The notes under the pieces are model-generated. The model did no database searches. It worked only from the letters and a program-made list of their open reading frames with translations, and was not told the origin of the DNA. From NCBI GenBank assembly GCA_964550795.1, contig CAZKBH010000014.1, positions 1 through 64,000 of the forward strand: 64,000 nt of DNA. The letters are read 5' to 3'. The translations under genes were made by a program, and so were the position numbers. This stretch comes from M3007 sp964550795 (lineage in GTDB: Bacteria; Bacteroidota; Bacteroidia; Chitinophagales; Saprospiraceae). Shown here piece by piece: positions 52,480-61,342 of the stretch (positions are counted from its first letter, which is position 1; every line of letters begins with the position of its first letter).

Positions 52480-55248
52480 ATGAAACGACTTCTCCTTCTG
52501 GGACTTCTTAGCCTGTCTGCTATTTTGTCCCCTGTTTTTGCTCAAGACCTCCCAACTTACGATCCGAATTCCATTGACGTACCGTACCAAAAATTCGTGC
52601 TGCCAAACGGTTTGCGCCTGATCGTCCATGAAGACCACAAGGCGCCCATTGCAGCCGTCAACGTGTGGTACCACGTCGGATCGAAAAATGAAAAACCTGG
52701 CAAATCAGGATTTGCACACTTGTTTGAACACCTGATGTTCAACGGTTCAGAGCATTTTAATACCGATTATTTCCAGGCACTGGAAGCCATCGGCGGTACT
52801 GACCTGAACGGCACCACCAACGATGACCGCACCAATTATTTCCAAAATGTGCCAATCGGTGCACTTGATCAGGTACTTTGGCTCGAAAGCGACCGCATGG
52901 GCCACTTGCTCGGCGCCATTGACCAGGGTAAATTGGACGAACAGCGCGGTGTGGTGCAGAATGAAAAACGCCAGGGCGAAAACCAGCCTTATGCCAGAGG
53001 CTGGGACATTCTTCAAAAAGAAGCCTACCCACCCCATCACCCGTACGGCCACACGGTTATCGGTGAAATGGAAGACCTGAACGCGGCCAGCCTGGACGAT
53101 GTCCATGAATGGTTTAAGACCTATTATGGCGCCTCCAATGCCGTCGTGGTAGTAGCTGGCGACATCACTCCGGAAGCAGCTTACGAAAAAGTGTTGAAAT
53201 ACTTCGGCAACATTCCTGCGGGCCCAACCATCGCTCGTCCGGAGTTAAATGTTGCCAAGCGGACTGGCAGCAAACGCGTTCATTATCAAGACCGTGTACC
53301 AGAATCCCGCATCGTAATCTCCTGGAATACCCCGGAATGGGGCAATCGCGAAAATGCGGCCCTTGACCTCGCAGCCAGTGTGCTTTCTTCCGGCAAAAGC
53401 AGCCGTTTGTTCAAAAAACTGGTGTACGAAAAGCAAATTTGCAGCTCTGCCAATGCTTTCAACGGCCCGTCCGAAATCGGAGGCGGATTTGGCATTATTG
53501 CCAACGTTAAAAAAGGCAAAACGGTAGAAGAGGTGGAAGCCGCTATCCGCGAAATTTTGACCGAATTCATCCAAAACGGCCCTACTGAAGAAGAGTTGAA
53601 GCGTGTAAAAGCCGCCTACTTTGCCGGATTCCTCAAAGGTCTGGAGCGCATCGGTGGTTTTGGTGGCAAAAGCGACCTCCTCGCTGAAAATGAGGTGTAC
53701 GCCAAAAGCCCCGATTTTTACAAAACCTACAACAACTGGCTCAATCAAGTAACCGCGAAAGACGTCCAAATGGTGTGTCAAAAGTGGTTGACCGACGGAG
53801 ATATCACCCTGATTTGTGACCCATTCCCGGAATACTCTGTGACGGGTACTGAAGCGGACCGCTCTAAACCACCCGTTGTAGACAACAATGTGGCGGCAAA
53901 ATTTCCCACTTTGCAACGTGCAACCCTGAAAAACGGGATGAAAGTAGTGCTTGCCCGCCGCACCGAAAGCCCAACCATCGCGGCCAATATCATGTTTGAC
54001 GCGGGGTATTGCACCGACAAATTGGGCGGAAAACTCGGCCTCGCCAAACTGGGCATGGACATGCTGGATGAAGGCACTAAGTCCATGAACTCGCTGCAAA
54101 TCAATGAGCGACTTCAATTGCTCGGGGCAAGCCTATCCACTTTCAGCGATCTGGATAATTCCTACATCAACCTCAATACCCTCAAGCAGAGCCTCGATCC
54201 AAGTCTCGACCTCCTGGCGGATGTGGTGTTGAATCCCTCCTTCCCGGATGCAGATTTTAAACGGTTGCAGACCCAACAAATCAGCGGTATTCAAAACGAG
54301 AAAAAGAACCCGCAGAGCATGGTGATGCGCGTCATGCCCACACTCCTGTACGGCGAAGACCACCCTTACGCCATGCCGATGAGCGGCTCGGGCGAGGAAG
54401 AATCGGTGAACAATATCTCGCTGGACGATATCAAAGGTTTTTACGGCAAATGGCTGCGCCCCAACAATGCTACCATCGTAGTTACGGGCGATATAACGAT
54501 TGAAGAATTGACGGCCAAACTGGAAAAACGTTTCAGTGGCTGGAAAGAGGGAAAGGTGGCCAAAAAAGTCATCCCGGAAGTGAAGGCCAATACCACTTCA
54601 AACAAAATTTTCCTGATTGACCGCCCGGAAAGTCAGCAAAGTCTGATTGTGGCCGGCTACCTCACCAAACCTTACGGAGAAATGGATGAAACGGCCATTG
54701 AGCAGATGAACAACGTATTAGGCGGCGATTTTACCAGCCGGATCAACCTCAACATTCGGGAAGACAAACGCTGGAGTTATGGCGCCAGATCCATGATCCA
54801 GAATACCCGTGGTCAACGTCCTTTTGTTGTTTTTGCACCCGTTCAGACCGACAAAACCAAGGAAAGTATTCAGGAGGTCATCAAGGAAGTCAATCAGTTT
54901 GTGGGCGATAAGCCGATGTCGCAGGCTGAATTCGACAAGACCAAACAGAATACCGTACTGGGCATGAGCGGCATGTGGGAAACAAATGCAGCCGTAAATG
55001 GCAGCGTTCGGGATGTTGTAAAATACAATCTTTCAGACGATTACTGGCAGAAATACGGCGCGAAAGTGCAAGGACTTACCCTCAAAGACGTGCATTCAAC
55101 CGCCAAAACCATCGTTCAACCCAACAACCTTGGTTGGTTCCTGGCAGGAGATGCTTCCAAAACTTTGCCCGGTTTGAAAGAACTTGGCATGGAAGTGATT
55201 CAGATTGATGCCAATGGAAAAGTGATTTCTACGAAGCCGAAGCCGTAG
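52480..55248 (+). CDS. Periplasmic M16 family zinc peptidase (pitrilysin-like), two-domain
   Basis: 922 residues with a signal peptide ending SPVFAQ (residue 22). The first M16 domain carries the inverted zinc motif HLFEH at 80-84 (His80, Glu83, His84) and the distal Glu in QRGVVQNEKRQ. The second half (from ~LQRATLKNGMKVVLARR) has the same fold, but its equivalent segment GLAKLGMDMLDEGTKSMN lacks HxxEH, so it is the inactive half, as in pitrilysin-type enzymes. It degrades peptides in the periplasm. Single gene, followed by a strong terminator at 55314. Confidence 0.95.
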   Translation: MKRLLLLGLLSLSAILSPVFAQDLPTYDPNSIDVPYQKFVLPNGLRLIVHEDHKAPIAAVNVWYHVGSKNEKPGKSGFAHLFEHLMFNGSEHFNTDYFQALEAIGGTDLNGTTNDDRTNYFQNVPIGALDQVLWLESDRMGHLLGAIDQGKLDEQRGVVQNEKRQGENQPYARGWDILQKEAYPPHHPYGHTVIGEMEDLNAASLDDVHEWFKTYYGASNAVVVVAGDITPEAAYEKVLKYFGNIPAGPTIARPELNVAKRTGSKRVHYQDRVPESRIVISWNTPEWGNRENAALDLAASVLSSGKSSRLFKKLVYEKQICSSANAFNGPSEIGGGFGIIANVKKGKTVEEVEAAIREILTEFIQNGPTEEELKRVKAAYFAGFLKGLERIGGFGGKSDLLAENEVYAKSPDFYKTYNNWLNQVTAKDVQMVCQKWLTDGDITLICDPFPEYSVTGTEADRSKPPVVDNNVAAKFPTLQRATLKNGMKVVLARRTESPTIAANIMFDAGYCTDKLGGKLGLAKLGMDMLDEGTKSMNSLQINERLQLLGASLSTFSDLDNSYINLNTLKQSLDPSLDLLADVVLNPSFPDADFKRLQTQQISGIQNEKKNPQSMVMRVMPTLLYGEDHPYAMPMSGSGEEESVNNISLDDIKGFYGKWLRPNNATIVVTGDITIEELTAKLEKRFSGWKEGKVAKKVIPEVKANTTSNKIFLIDRPESQQSLIVAGYLTKPYGEMDETAIEQMNNVLGGDFTSRINLNIREDKRWSYGARSMIQNTRGQRPFVVFAPVQTDKTKESIQEVIKEVNQFVGDKPMSQAEFDKTKQNTVLGMSGMWETNAAVNGSVRDVVKYNLSDDYWQKYGAKVQGLTLKDVHSTAKTIVQPNNLGWFLAGDASKTLPGLKELGMEVIQIDANGKVISTKPKP

Positions 55249-55313
55249 TAGTGATTGGTGGAGTGGTTTACCCGCCGAAGCTTTAGCGAAGGAGGGTCTA
55301 TCATAAATTTTAC

Positions 55314-55348
55314 AACCCGGGAGATGCGCCGCGCGTCTCCCGGGTTTT
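55314..55348 (+). terminator. Rho-independent terminator of the M16 peptidase gene
   Basis: A perfect 11-bp stem AACCCGGGAGA with TCTCCCGGGTT, a 13-base GC-rich loop and a short T-run, 65 bases after the stop codon. A TATCTTTG box at 55361-55368 just after it may drive the ABC gene. Confidence 0.8.
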
Positions 55349-55360
55349 GTATTTCCTTGT

Positions 55361-55368
55361 TATCTTTG
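55361..55368 (+). promoter_or_regulatory. Putative -7 box (TATCTTTG) for the ABC ATPase gene
   Basis: It matches TAnnTTTG, 105 bases upstream of the ATG at 55474. A 14-codon frame (MTTAAIQKVLQPAA) lies at 55386-55430 in the leader; it may be a leader peptide or chance. Confidence 0.4.
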
Positions 55369-55473
55369 TAAAAAATTTCAAGCCTATGACTACTGCAGCA
55401 ATCCAAAAAGTACTGCAACCCGCAGCGTGAGCCGTTGGTAATAAAGTCACTGAAACGGAGCAATAATCTTCTG

Positions 55474-57411
55474 ATGTCCAAACTCCTCGAAATCAACAAC
55501 TTAATCATTGAGTTTAACTCCGAACGCGGCAGCACACGCGCCGTGGACGGCATCTCCCTATCGCTCGACAAAGGAGAAACCCTGGGCCTCGTGGGCGAAT
55601 CTGGATCGGGAAAATCCGTCACGGCCCTTTCCATCATGCGGCTTTTGCAAAGTCCGCCCGCTAAAATTGTTTCGGGGGAGATTGTTTTTACGGGAGACGG
55701 ACTACGGTTGACGGTGGACGGTGGACGGTGGACGGTGGACGGCACACGGTGGACGGGGGACGGGGGACGGTCTGCGGTTGACGGTAAACCGTCCACCGTC
55801 CACCGTCAACCGTCAACTGTCCACCCTCCACCGTCCACCGTCCACCATCCACCGTCAACCGTCAACCCTCCACCGTCTACCGTCCACCGTCAACCGTCTA
55901 CCGTCAACCGTCAACCGTCCACCGTCAACCGTCAACCGTCAACCGTCAACCTACTAGGCTTGCCTGGGAAGGAAATGGAACGGATTCGGGGCGCTGAAAT
56001 TGCCATGATTTTTCAGGAACCGATGACTTCCCTGAATCCTGTGTTCCGTTGCGGACATCAGGTGACCGAAGCCATTCAATTGCATCAGAAAATCTCATTT
56101 GCAGCCGCCAAAGCCCAGACCTTGTTGCTTTTTGAACGGGTCAAACTGCCTGATCCTGCGCGTATTTTCAACGCCTACCCGCACCAAATCAGCGGCGGAC
56201 AAAAGCAGCGTGTGATGATCGCCATGGCCATGTCCTGCAATCCAAGCCTGCTCATCGCCGACGAACCTACGACCGCCCTGGACGTGACCGTTCAAAAAAC
56301 CATCCTCGATTTGATGCGGGAACTCAAGGCTGAATCTGGGCTTTCGATGTTGTTCATCAGCCACGATTTGGGCGTTATTTCCGAAATCTGCGACCGGGTG
56401 GTGGTGATGTTTCAGGGCAAAATTGTGGAAGAAGGCTCGGTTGAAAAAATCCTTCGGCATCCCGAACATCCCTATACCCGCGGGCTGGTGGCGTGTCGCC
56501 CGTCCTTAAAACGCAAACTTTGGCGCATGCCGACGGTGCCTGATTTTCTGGAGCAGCAAAACTTCGAATCCCGGGTTGTTACGCCCGCCGAAACACAGGC
56601 GCGACAAAAAAGCCTGTACACCCAGGAACCCATTTTGCAGGTCAAAAACCTGAACGTGCGCTTCCCTGCCAAAAAGGACTGGCTCGGACGCCCGACGGAA
56701 TGGCTCCATGCGGTGAACGACGTGAGTTTTGAGGTTTATCCCGGCGAGACCTTTGGTCTGGCGGGCGAGTCCGGCTGCGGCAAGACCACCCTGGGCCGAA
56801 CCATTGCCCGGCTCACGGAGGCTCATTCGGGCGAAACCCGCTACAAAGGCATTGATTTGCAACAATTGGACGAGGAATCCTTTCGCCCATACCGCCGCGA
56901 AATCCAGGTTGTTTTTCAGGATCCCTACTCCTCCCTGAATCCGCGCATGGCCATTGGCGATGCCATTGTGGAGCCAATGCAGGTGCACAAACTCCAGGAA
57001 AACGACCGCGCGCGCCGCGAAAAAGCCATTGAACTGCTGGAAACCGTAGGCCTGCAAGCCGATCATTTTCAACGATATCCACACGAGTTTTCCGGCGGAC
57101 AACGCCAGCGCATCTGTGTGGCCCGCGCCCTGGCCCTGGAACCCCGCTTCCTTGTCTGCGACGAAATGGTCTCGGCCCTCGACGTGTCCGTGCAGGCCAC
57201 GGTGTTGAATTTATTGATGGATTTGCGGGAAAAATTTGGTCTTACCTACCTGTTCATCTCCCACGACCTTAGCGTCATCAAACAAATGTGTGACCGGCTG
57301 CTCATCATGAACCAAGGCCAAACCGAGGCCTTGGGCTATCCCGAGGAGATTTATCAAAACCCTGAAAGGGAATATGTGAAGCGCTTGATCGCGGCGATAC
57401 CGGGGGAGTGA
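55474..57411 (+). CDS. Oligopeptide/dipeptide ABC transporter, fused double ATP-binding protein, with a repeat array inside domain 1
   Basis: The start was set at ATG 55474 (MSKLLEINNLIIEF); a TTG at 55435 is the alternative. 645 residues with two ABC domains, as in YejF/DppD-DppF fusions. Domain 1: Walker A GESGSGKS at 41-48, Q-loop MIFQEPMTSLNPV near 179-190, signature ISGGQKQR, Walker B LLIADEPTTALD. Domain 2: GESGCGKTT, VVFQDPYSSLNPRM, FSGGQRQRI and LVCDEMVSALDVS. Oddly, residues ~75-160 between Walker A and the Q-loop are encoded by a 259-base array of 7-bp units, giving heptads such as TVDGGRW and PSTVNRQ. Without it the text would read FTGDNLLGLPGKEMERIRG, the family norm. The insertion is in frame, so the protein may still fold with a surface loop. 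No permease genes are adjacent. Confidence 0.9.
   Translation: MSKLLEINNLIIEFNSERGSTRAVDGISLSLDKGETLGLVGESGSGKSVTALSIMRLLQSPPAKIVSGEIVFTGDGLRLTVDGGRWTVDGTRWTGDGGRSAVDGKPSTVHRQPSTVHPPPSTVHHPPSTVNPPPSTVHRQPSTVNRQPSTVNRQPSTVNLLGLPGKEMERIRGAEIAMIFQEPMTSLNPVFRCGHQVTEAIQLHQKISFAAAKAQTLLLFERVKLPDPARIFNAYPHQISGGQKQRVMIAMAMSCNPSLLIADEPTTALDVTVQKTILDLMRELKAESGLSMLFISHDLGVISEICDRVVVMFQGKIVEEGSVEKILRHPEHPYTRGLVACRPSLKRKLWRMPTVPDFLEQQNFESRVVTPAETQARQKSLYTQEPILQVKNLNVRFPAKKDWLGRPTEWLHAVNDVSFEVYPGETFGLAGESGCGKTTLGRTIARLTEAHSGETRYKGIDLQQLDEESFRPYRREIQVVFQDPYSSLNPRMAIGDAIVEPMQVHKLQENDRARREKAIELLETVGLQADHFQRYPHEFSGGQRQRICVARALALEPRFLVCDEMVSALDVSVQATVLNLLMDLREKFGLTYLFISHDLSVIKQMCDRLLIMNQGQTEALGYPEEIYQNPEREYVKRLIAAIPGE
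55698..55956. repeat. Inverted array of 37 seven-base units inside the ABC ATPase gene
   Basis: 13 units of type CGGTGGA/CGGTTGA (55698-55788) are followed without a gap by 24 units of type CCGTCAA/CCGTCCA (55789-55956), the reverse complement type. The junction CGGTAAACCG is itself nearly palindromic, so the whole array can form a large hairpin. Units vary mostly at positions 5-7. The total is 259 bases, not a multiple of three, so the frame depends on the unit number. Confidence 0.95.
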
Positions 57412-57425
57412 GGGGGGGGCTGTAA

Positions 57426-57444
57426 CCCGGAACGCTGTTCCGGG
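57426..57444. repeat. 19-bp palindrome, first copy
   Basis: CCCGGAACGCTGTTCCGGG, fifteen bases after the ABC gene stop. An identical copy lies at 57615-57633. Eight-base arms around a three-base centre; no T-tract follows. Confidence 0.75.
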
Positions 57445-57559
57445 CGGAATTTTTGGTATGCTGGCTTGAATGTATCTGAGAAAACGCGACCTACCTCTGG
57501 CGGACATTAGAGCCGCCTCACTATCGCAATCCGTTTTCGTTGGATATAGGTTGGATGCA

Positions 57560-57595
57560 TTCGGGGTGCGACTTTAATTCGCACCCCGAATTTTT
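57560..57595 (+). terminator. Rho-independent terminator of the ABC gene
   Basis: A 12-bp stem TTCGGGGTGCGA with TCGCACCCCGAA, a seven-base loop CTTTAAT and five T. It lies ~150 bases after the stop codon and just before the next open frame. Confidence 0.82.
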
Positions 57596-57601
57596 CCAAC
57601 C

Positions 57602-58537
57602 ATGTTTATGCTGGCCCGGAACGCTGTTCCGGGATACAGGTCAATTTCAAGGATATCACAACTATCACGGTGTCAATTGTGTTGCAATAAAAAACTTATC
57701 CTTTTATTGAAAAATCTATTCCAAATACTCCGACACGCCCTGTTTTTTACTTTTCTGACCTTAATCACGCAAATTGGTGGCTTGATTTGGCTATTGAGTT
57801 TGTATTTGAACAAGATAGTCCAGAAACGCCGCCCGATTCGGGGACTTCGATGGGTAATTTTCCTTGTTTTATATACCATTACCACCATTTTTATAGTCCC
57901 ACCACTTGCGTATTATAGTTCTAATCGGGTGCGTTTGCCTGTTTTTTCCAACCCACACCTGGAGCCCGAAAATGTAATTTACAGTTTTTTCAATCGAACT
58001 TACGTGAAGCCTGAGCTACTGGAAGCCCTTGAATCAGTAGCCAAACAAATGCAGGATAAATTCCCCGGGACCGCCATCTGGTACATGGACGCAAATTTCC
58101 CTTTTATAGATGGTTATCCGCTACACCCGCACCTTACGCACGATATTGGGAAATCAATTGACATCACTTTTTACTGGAAAGACGCGCATACGGGCGTACC
58201 CATTCGTAAAAATCCATCCCCAACGGGCTATGGACTTTGGGCAGAAGCCTTGCCGGGGGAGTTCAACTATTCCGCTCATTGCAAGCATCAAGGCTATTGG
58301 TACATTGGCTACGATGGAGACCTCACCGACTGGACTTACGACAAAAACGACTATGCATTTGATGGCGAACGAACGGGCGAGTTAATGCGCCTCATCGCCC
58401 AACATCCGGCTTTCGGGCGAATACTGATTCAACCGCACCTGAAAGAACGGTTTGGTTTGGAGGATTACCCAAATATAGCGCCGCAGGATTGCTTTTCTGC
58501 ACGGCATGATGACCATGTGCATGTGCAATTGAAGTGA
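57602..58537 (+). CDS. Membrane protein with periplasmic M15/M74-like peptidase domain
   Basis: The frame begins with ATG at 57602, but its first codons (LARNAVPGYR) lie in a copy of a 19-bp palindrome, so the true start may be a downstream TTG near the first membrane segment. Membrane helices are seen at about 40-70 (ILRHALFFTFLTLITQIGGLIWLLSLYL) and 84-105 (WVIFLVLYTITTIFIVPPLAYY). The C-terminal ~190 residues have HDIGKSIDITF, GYGLWAE and FSARHDDHVHVQL, the kind of His/Asp layout found in MepA and VanY-like D,D-peptidases. A cell-wall peptidase anchored in the inner membrane is the best guess. No signal for an operon with its neighbours. Confidence 0.7.
   Translation: MFMLARNAVPGYRSISRISQLSRCQLCCNKKLILLLKNLFQILRHALFFTFLTLITQIGGLIWLLSLYLNKIVQKRRPIRGLRWVIFLVLYTITTIFIVPPLAYYSSNRVRLPVFSNPHLEPENVIYSFFNRTYVKPELLEALESVAKQMQDKFPGTAIWYMDANFPFIDGYPLHPHLTHDIGKSIDITFYWKDAHTGVPIRKNPSPTGYGLWAEALPGEFNYSAHCKHQGYWYIGYDGDLTDWTYDKNDYAFDGERTGELMRLIAQHPAFGRILIQPHLKERFGLEDYPNIAPQDCFSARHDDHVHVQLK
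57615..57633. repeat. 19-bp palindrome, second copy
   Basis: Identical to 57426-57444 (CCCGGAACGCTGTTCCGGG). The copies are 189 bases apart and bracket the ABC terminator. This copy falls within the nominal N-terminal codons of the next gene. Confidence 0.75.
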
Positions 58538-58542
58538 GTGGC

Positions 58543-61194
58543 TCACCTTCCAAATCCAATCCCCCTTCTCACAAATAAGTTCAACTTGTCCTTGTCAAAG
58601 GTGAACGTCGCTACATCATCCAGTTTAAGGGTGTGCAACTCAGGCTCTTCTGTAATGCGAGCCGCCGATACACGGAGGTTTTGATTTTTGATGGCCTCCA
58701 TCACAACCTGGCGCACGGTGCGGGCATTGCCGAAGTATTTGTCGCGGAACTGGTGCAGGAACGCCATATACTTGCCCAGATGCTCGCGGGCCTCTTCTTC
58801 GACCTGATAATTTTCCTGTCGGAACATAAACAGCGCGATTTCCAGCAGTTCTTCGGGCGAATAATCCTCAAAACGCAGCACCTTGTCGAAGCGGCTGGCA
58901 AGACCGGGGTTGGCCTTGAGGAAATTGTCCATATTTTCCGGATATCCCGCCACAAACACAAAAAACTCGCCCCGGCGGTCTTCCATGCGCTTGAGCAGGG
59001 TCTGGATGGCTTCGTCGCCGAAATCGCCCTGATTGCCTCGGGACGCCGCTGCGCTGAGTGCATACGCTTCGTCAATAAACAACACCCCGCCAATGGATTC
59101 TTCGATGCGTTCGGCGGTTTTGATGGCTGTTTGTCCCACAAAACCTGCCACAAGTCCCTGTCGGTCGGTCTCAACGGTATGTCCGCGTTCGAGGACGCCG
59201 AGGGATTTGTAAATTTTGGTCAGAATACGCGCTACGGTGGTTTTGCCCGTACCTGGATTACCTACAAATACGGTGTGCAGGTAAAAACGCCCAAGTACAT
59301 CGCGGCCACTTTCGCGGTAAAAACGCACCAGATCCACCAATTCCCGAATATCTCGTTTGATGGATTGCATCCCGATCAGGCTGTCGAGTTCGTGGAGGGT
59401 TGCGGCGAGTAGTTTTTCGTCCACCGGGATAATAGGCAGGGCTTTTTTGCGCAGCACCTGCACTTTTTCCACGTCTTCACGAAGTACCACCGTGAGGGCT
59501 TCGGGACTGAGGTTGCGCACATTGGGCATGGCCATGAGGCGTAAACCGAGCTGGATTTTGGCTTTGTCCACCAGATCGTGCACAAAACGGGCGTTTCCAA
59601 AAGCGCGGTCGCGGGAACGAAATGCCTCGGTGATGAGTTCGTCCACCTGGTCTTTGGCTTCTTTGGAAAGGGCCACCTCTTTTTCCTTGGCCGCGTATTC
59701 CGCGATGAGCGAAAGTTCCTGCGGCAGGTAGTCGGCGAAGTCAAATGTAAGTTTGAAACGGCTGCGCAGACCCGGGTTGGAATCCAAAAAGGTCTTCATT
59801 TCCTTGGGATAACCCGCCACAATAATCGCCAGATCGCCAGGACCATTGGACAGTTCGCGCACGAGAATTTCGACGGCTTCCCGGCCAAAATCCTTGCTGT
59901 CTTCAGGACTGCGGGCGAGTGCGTAGGCTTCATCAATGAACAACACACCGCCCCGCGCCATTTCGATGGCTTCTTTCACTTTCGGGGCCGTTTGGCCAAT
60001 GTATTCGCCCACCAAATCCGAGCGATCTACCTCATGGACATGGCCTTTGGACAGCAATCCCATTTTTTTGTAGAGGCGACCCATCATTTTGGCCACGGTG
60101 GTTTTGCCCGTGCCGGGATTGCCGCTAAAGACAGAGTGGACGTTGATTCCGTCTTTTTCCACAAAACCTTTTTCTTTTCTAAGTTGCAGAAATTGAATGT
60201 ATTGTGCGTGTTCGCGGACCTTTACTTTCACTTCCGACAAGCCGATGAGGGCATCGAGTTTGACCAATACTTCCTCAAATCGTTCGGTGTCTTCCGGCTC
60301 CGGTTCGAGGAATACTTGCAGGCCTGTTTCGGGTAAATAAACGGGGTTGGTGCCATAATCCCAGTCTGAGCCGACATCAAAAGGCATGACGGCCAAGGTT
60401 TGATCCATAAACACGACCTCGGCGGTGTAGCGGTCGCGCCGCCAGGAACCTTTTACATTGGAACCCCATCCGGCGGTGATTTTCACCCCGTCGTCGGCTT
60501 TTTGAACCCCGTGCAGGCGCACGACCTGGCCTTTTAGTTCGCGGGCGTTGTTGTAAAATTTGATGAACACCTCACACTGCCAAGCCTTGCTGACGAGTAT
60601 GTTTTTGAGCATCAACTCGGCATAGACGTAGCGCGTTTCTTCGTCGTGAAAACGTTTGAGGTAGTTGCGTTCAAATTCCGGGGTATCGTCGTAAGGCCCC
60701 TCATACATTTTGAGGGACGTGATTTTACAATACGGGTTGTCGCCGACGCTTATTGGGCGGCCCGCATCTTCGACAAAGAAATTTTTGGAACCTACTTTTT
60801 CGCCTTCAATCCAGGCTTCCCAGACATAAGCTCCTTTTTTCCAAAACACGCCTTCCTGTTTGTTACCCCAGCCTTCGCGGATATAGCCAACGGCGTCAAA
60901 CTTGCTGACTTTACGCTGAAAAGGTAGGTTGCAGAGTTCTTTTCGCTGTTTTTTTACCGAATAACATCGGAGTTCGACGTTTACTTCCCAGTCATCAAGG
61001 TCGAACTGTTTGTTGTGGAACGAGAGTTCGGCGTAGATATAGGAGGTCTCGAGCCGGTCAAAGACCTGCCGGTATTTTTTCTTATTGTCGGCCAGCCATT
61101 CGGTGGACGAATATATCTTCAGCTCCTTAAACTTCCAGTTTTTGTGTTCTGGAGCGTCGTTTTGAAGAATCTGTGGGTTGCTTTCAAAATCCAT
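58543..61194 (-). CDS. Double CbxX/CfxQ-type AAA+ ATPase with duplicated N-terminal domain
   Basis: The start was set at ATG 61194 (MDFESNPQILQNDAPEH); the frame runs 101 codons further upstream, overlapping the divergent gene, and is unlikely there. 883 residues. Residues ~20-145 and ~155-275 are two related beta-rich domains sharing the pattern ExRYVYAELxxxN and AGWGSN or EGWGNK. Two CbxX-type AAA+ modules follow: Walker A GNPGTGKT at ~358 and ~645, Walker B GGVLFIDEAYAL at ~415 and ~702, arginine-finger regions SNPGLRSRF and ANPGLASRF, and sensor-2 FGNAR. Relatives are CbbX (Rubisco activase), SpoVK and EccA of type VII secretion. No Rubisco is visible. Cytoplasmic, role unknown. Confidence 0.88.
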   Translation of the reverse strand: MDFESNPQILQNDAPEHKNWKFKELKIYSSTEWLADNKKKYRQVFDRLETSYIYAELSFHNKQFDLDDWEVNVELRCYSVKKQRKELCNLPFQRKVSKFDAVGYIREGWGNKQEGVFWKKGAYVWEAWIEGEKVGSKNFFVEDAGRPISVGDNPYCKITSLKMYEGPYDDTPEFERNYLKRFHDEETRYVYAELMLKNILVSKAWQCEVFIKFYNNARELKGQVVRLHGVQKADDGVKITAGWGSNVKGSWRRDRYTAEVVFMDQTLAVMPFDVGSDWDYGTNPVYLPETGLQVFLEPEPEDTERFEEVLVKLDALIGLSEVKVKVREHAQYIQFLQLRKEKGFVEKDGINVHSVFSGNPGTGKTTVAKMMGRLYKKMGLLSKGHVHEVDRSDLVGEYIGQTAPKVKEAIEMARGGVLFIDEAYALARSPEDSKDFGREAVEILVRELSNGPGDLAIIVAGYPKEMKTFLDSNPGLRSRFKLTFDFADYLPQELSLIAEYAAKEKEVALSKEAKDQVDELITEAFRSRDRAFGNARFVHDLVDKAKIQLGLRLMAMPNVRNLSPEALTVVLREDVEKVQVLRKKALPIIPVDEKLLAATLHELDSLIGMQSIKRDIRELVDLVRFYRESGRDVLGRFYLHTVFVGNPGTGKTTVARILTKIYKSLGVLERGHTVETDRQGLVAGFVGQTAIKTAERIEESIGGVLFIDEAYALSAAASRGNQGDFGDEAIQTLLKRMEDRRGEFFVFVAGYPENMDNFLKANPGLASRFDKVLRFEDYSPEELLEIALFMFRQENYQVEEEAREHLGKYMAFLHQFRDKYFGNARTVRQVVMEAIKNQNLRVSAARITEEPELHTLKLDDVATFTFDKDKLNLFVRRGIGFGR

Positions 61195-61342
61195 AAGGAG
61201 GCAAATATGCGGACTTCGTGGGAAAGATGGGTGCGATGTTGGCAAATTTCCGGAAATGAACCAACCATATTGCACAATCTTTGTGTCAAGAGAAAATCGA
61301 ACCTCCTCTATTTCCCTGAAAAGCAACTTAAATGTTCCCTTT

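Noticed and set aside
53245..54117. A 290-residue minus-strand frame
   Set aside because: It is antisense to the M16 peptidase gene and has no recognisable domain.
55200..55796. A 198-residue open frame on the minus strand rich in PSTVHRP
   Set aside because: It exists because the 7-bp array is inverted, so both strands read similar heptads without stops; the rest is antisense to the M16 and ABC genes.
55698..55956. Possible CRISPR or minisatellite array
   Set aside because: Units are only seven bases, without spacers, and switch orientation in the middle, so it is a simple-sequence array and not a CRISPR.
58543..61194. Rubisco activase (cbbX)
   Set aside because: The AAA+ modules are CbxX-like, but the protein has two of them plus a duplicated N-terminal domain, and no Rubisco or Calvin cycle gene is present.
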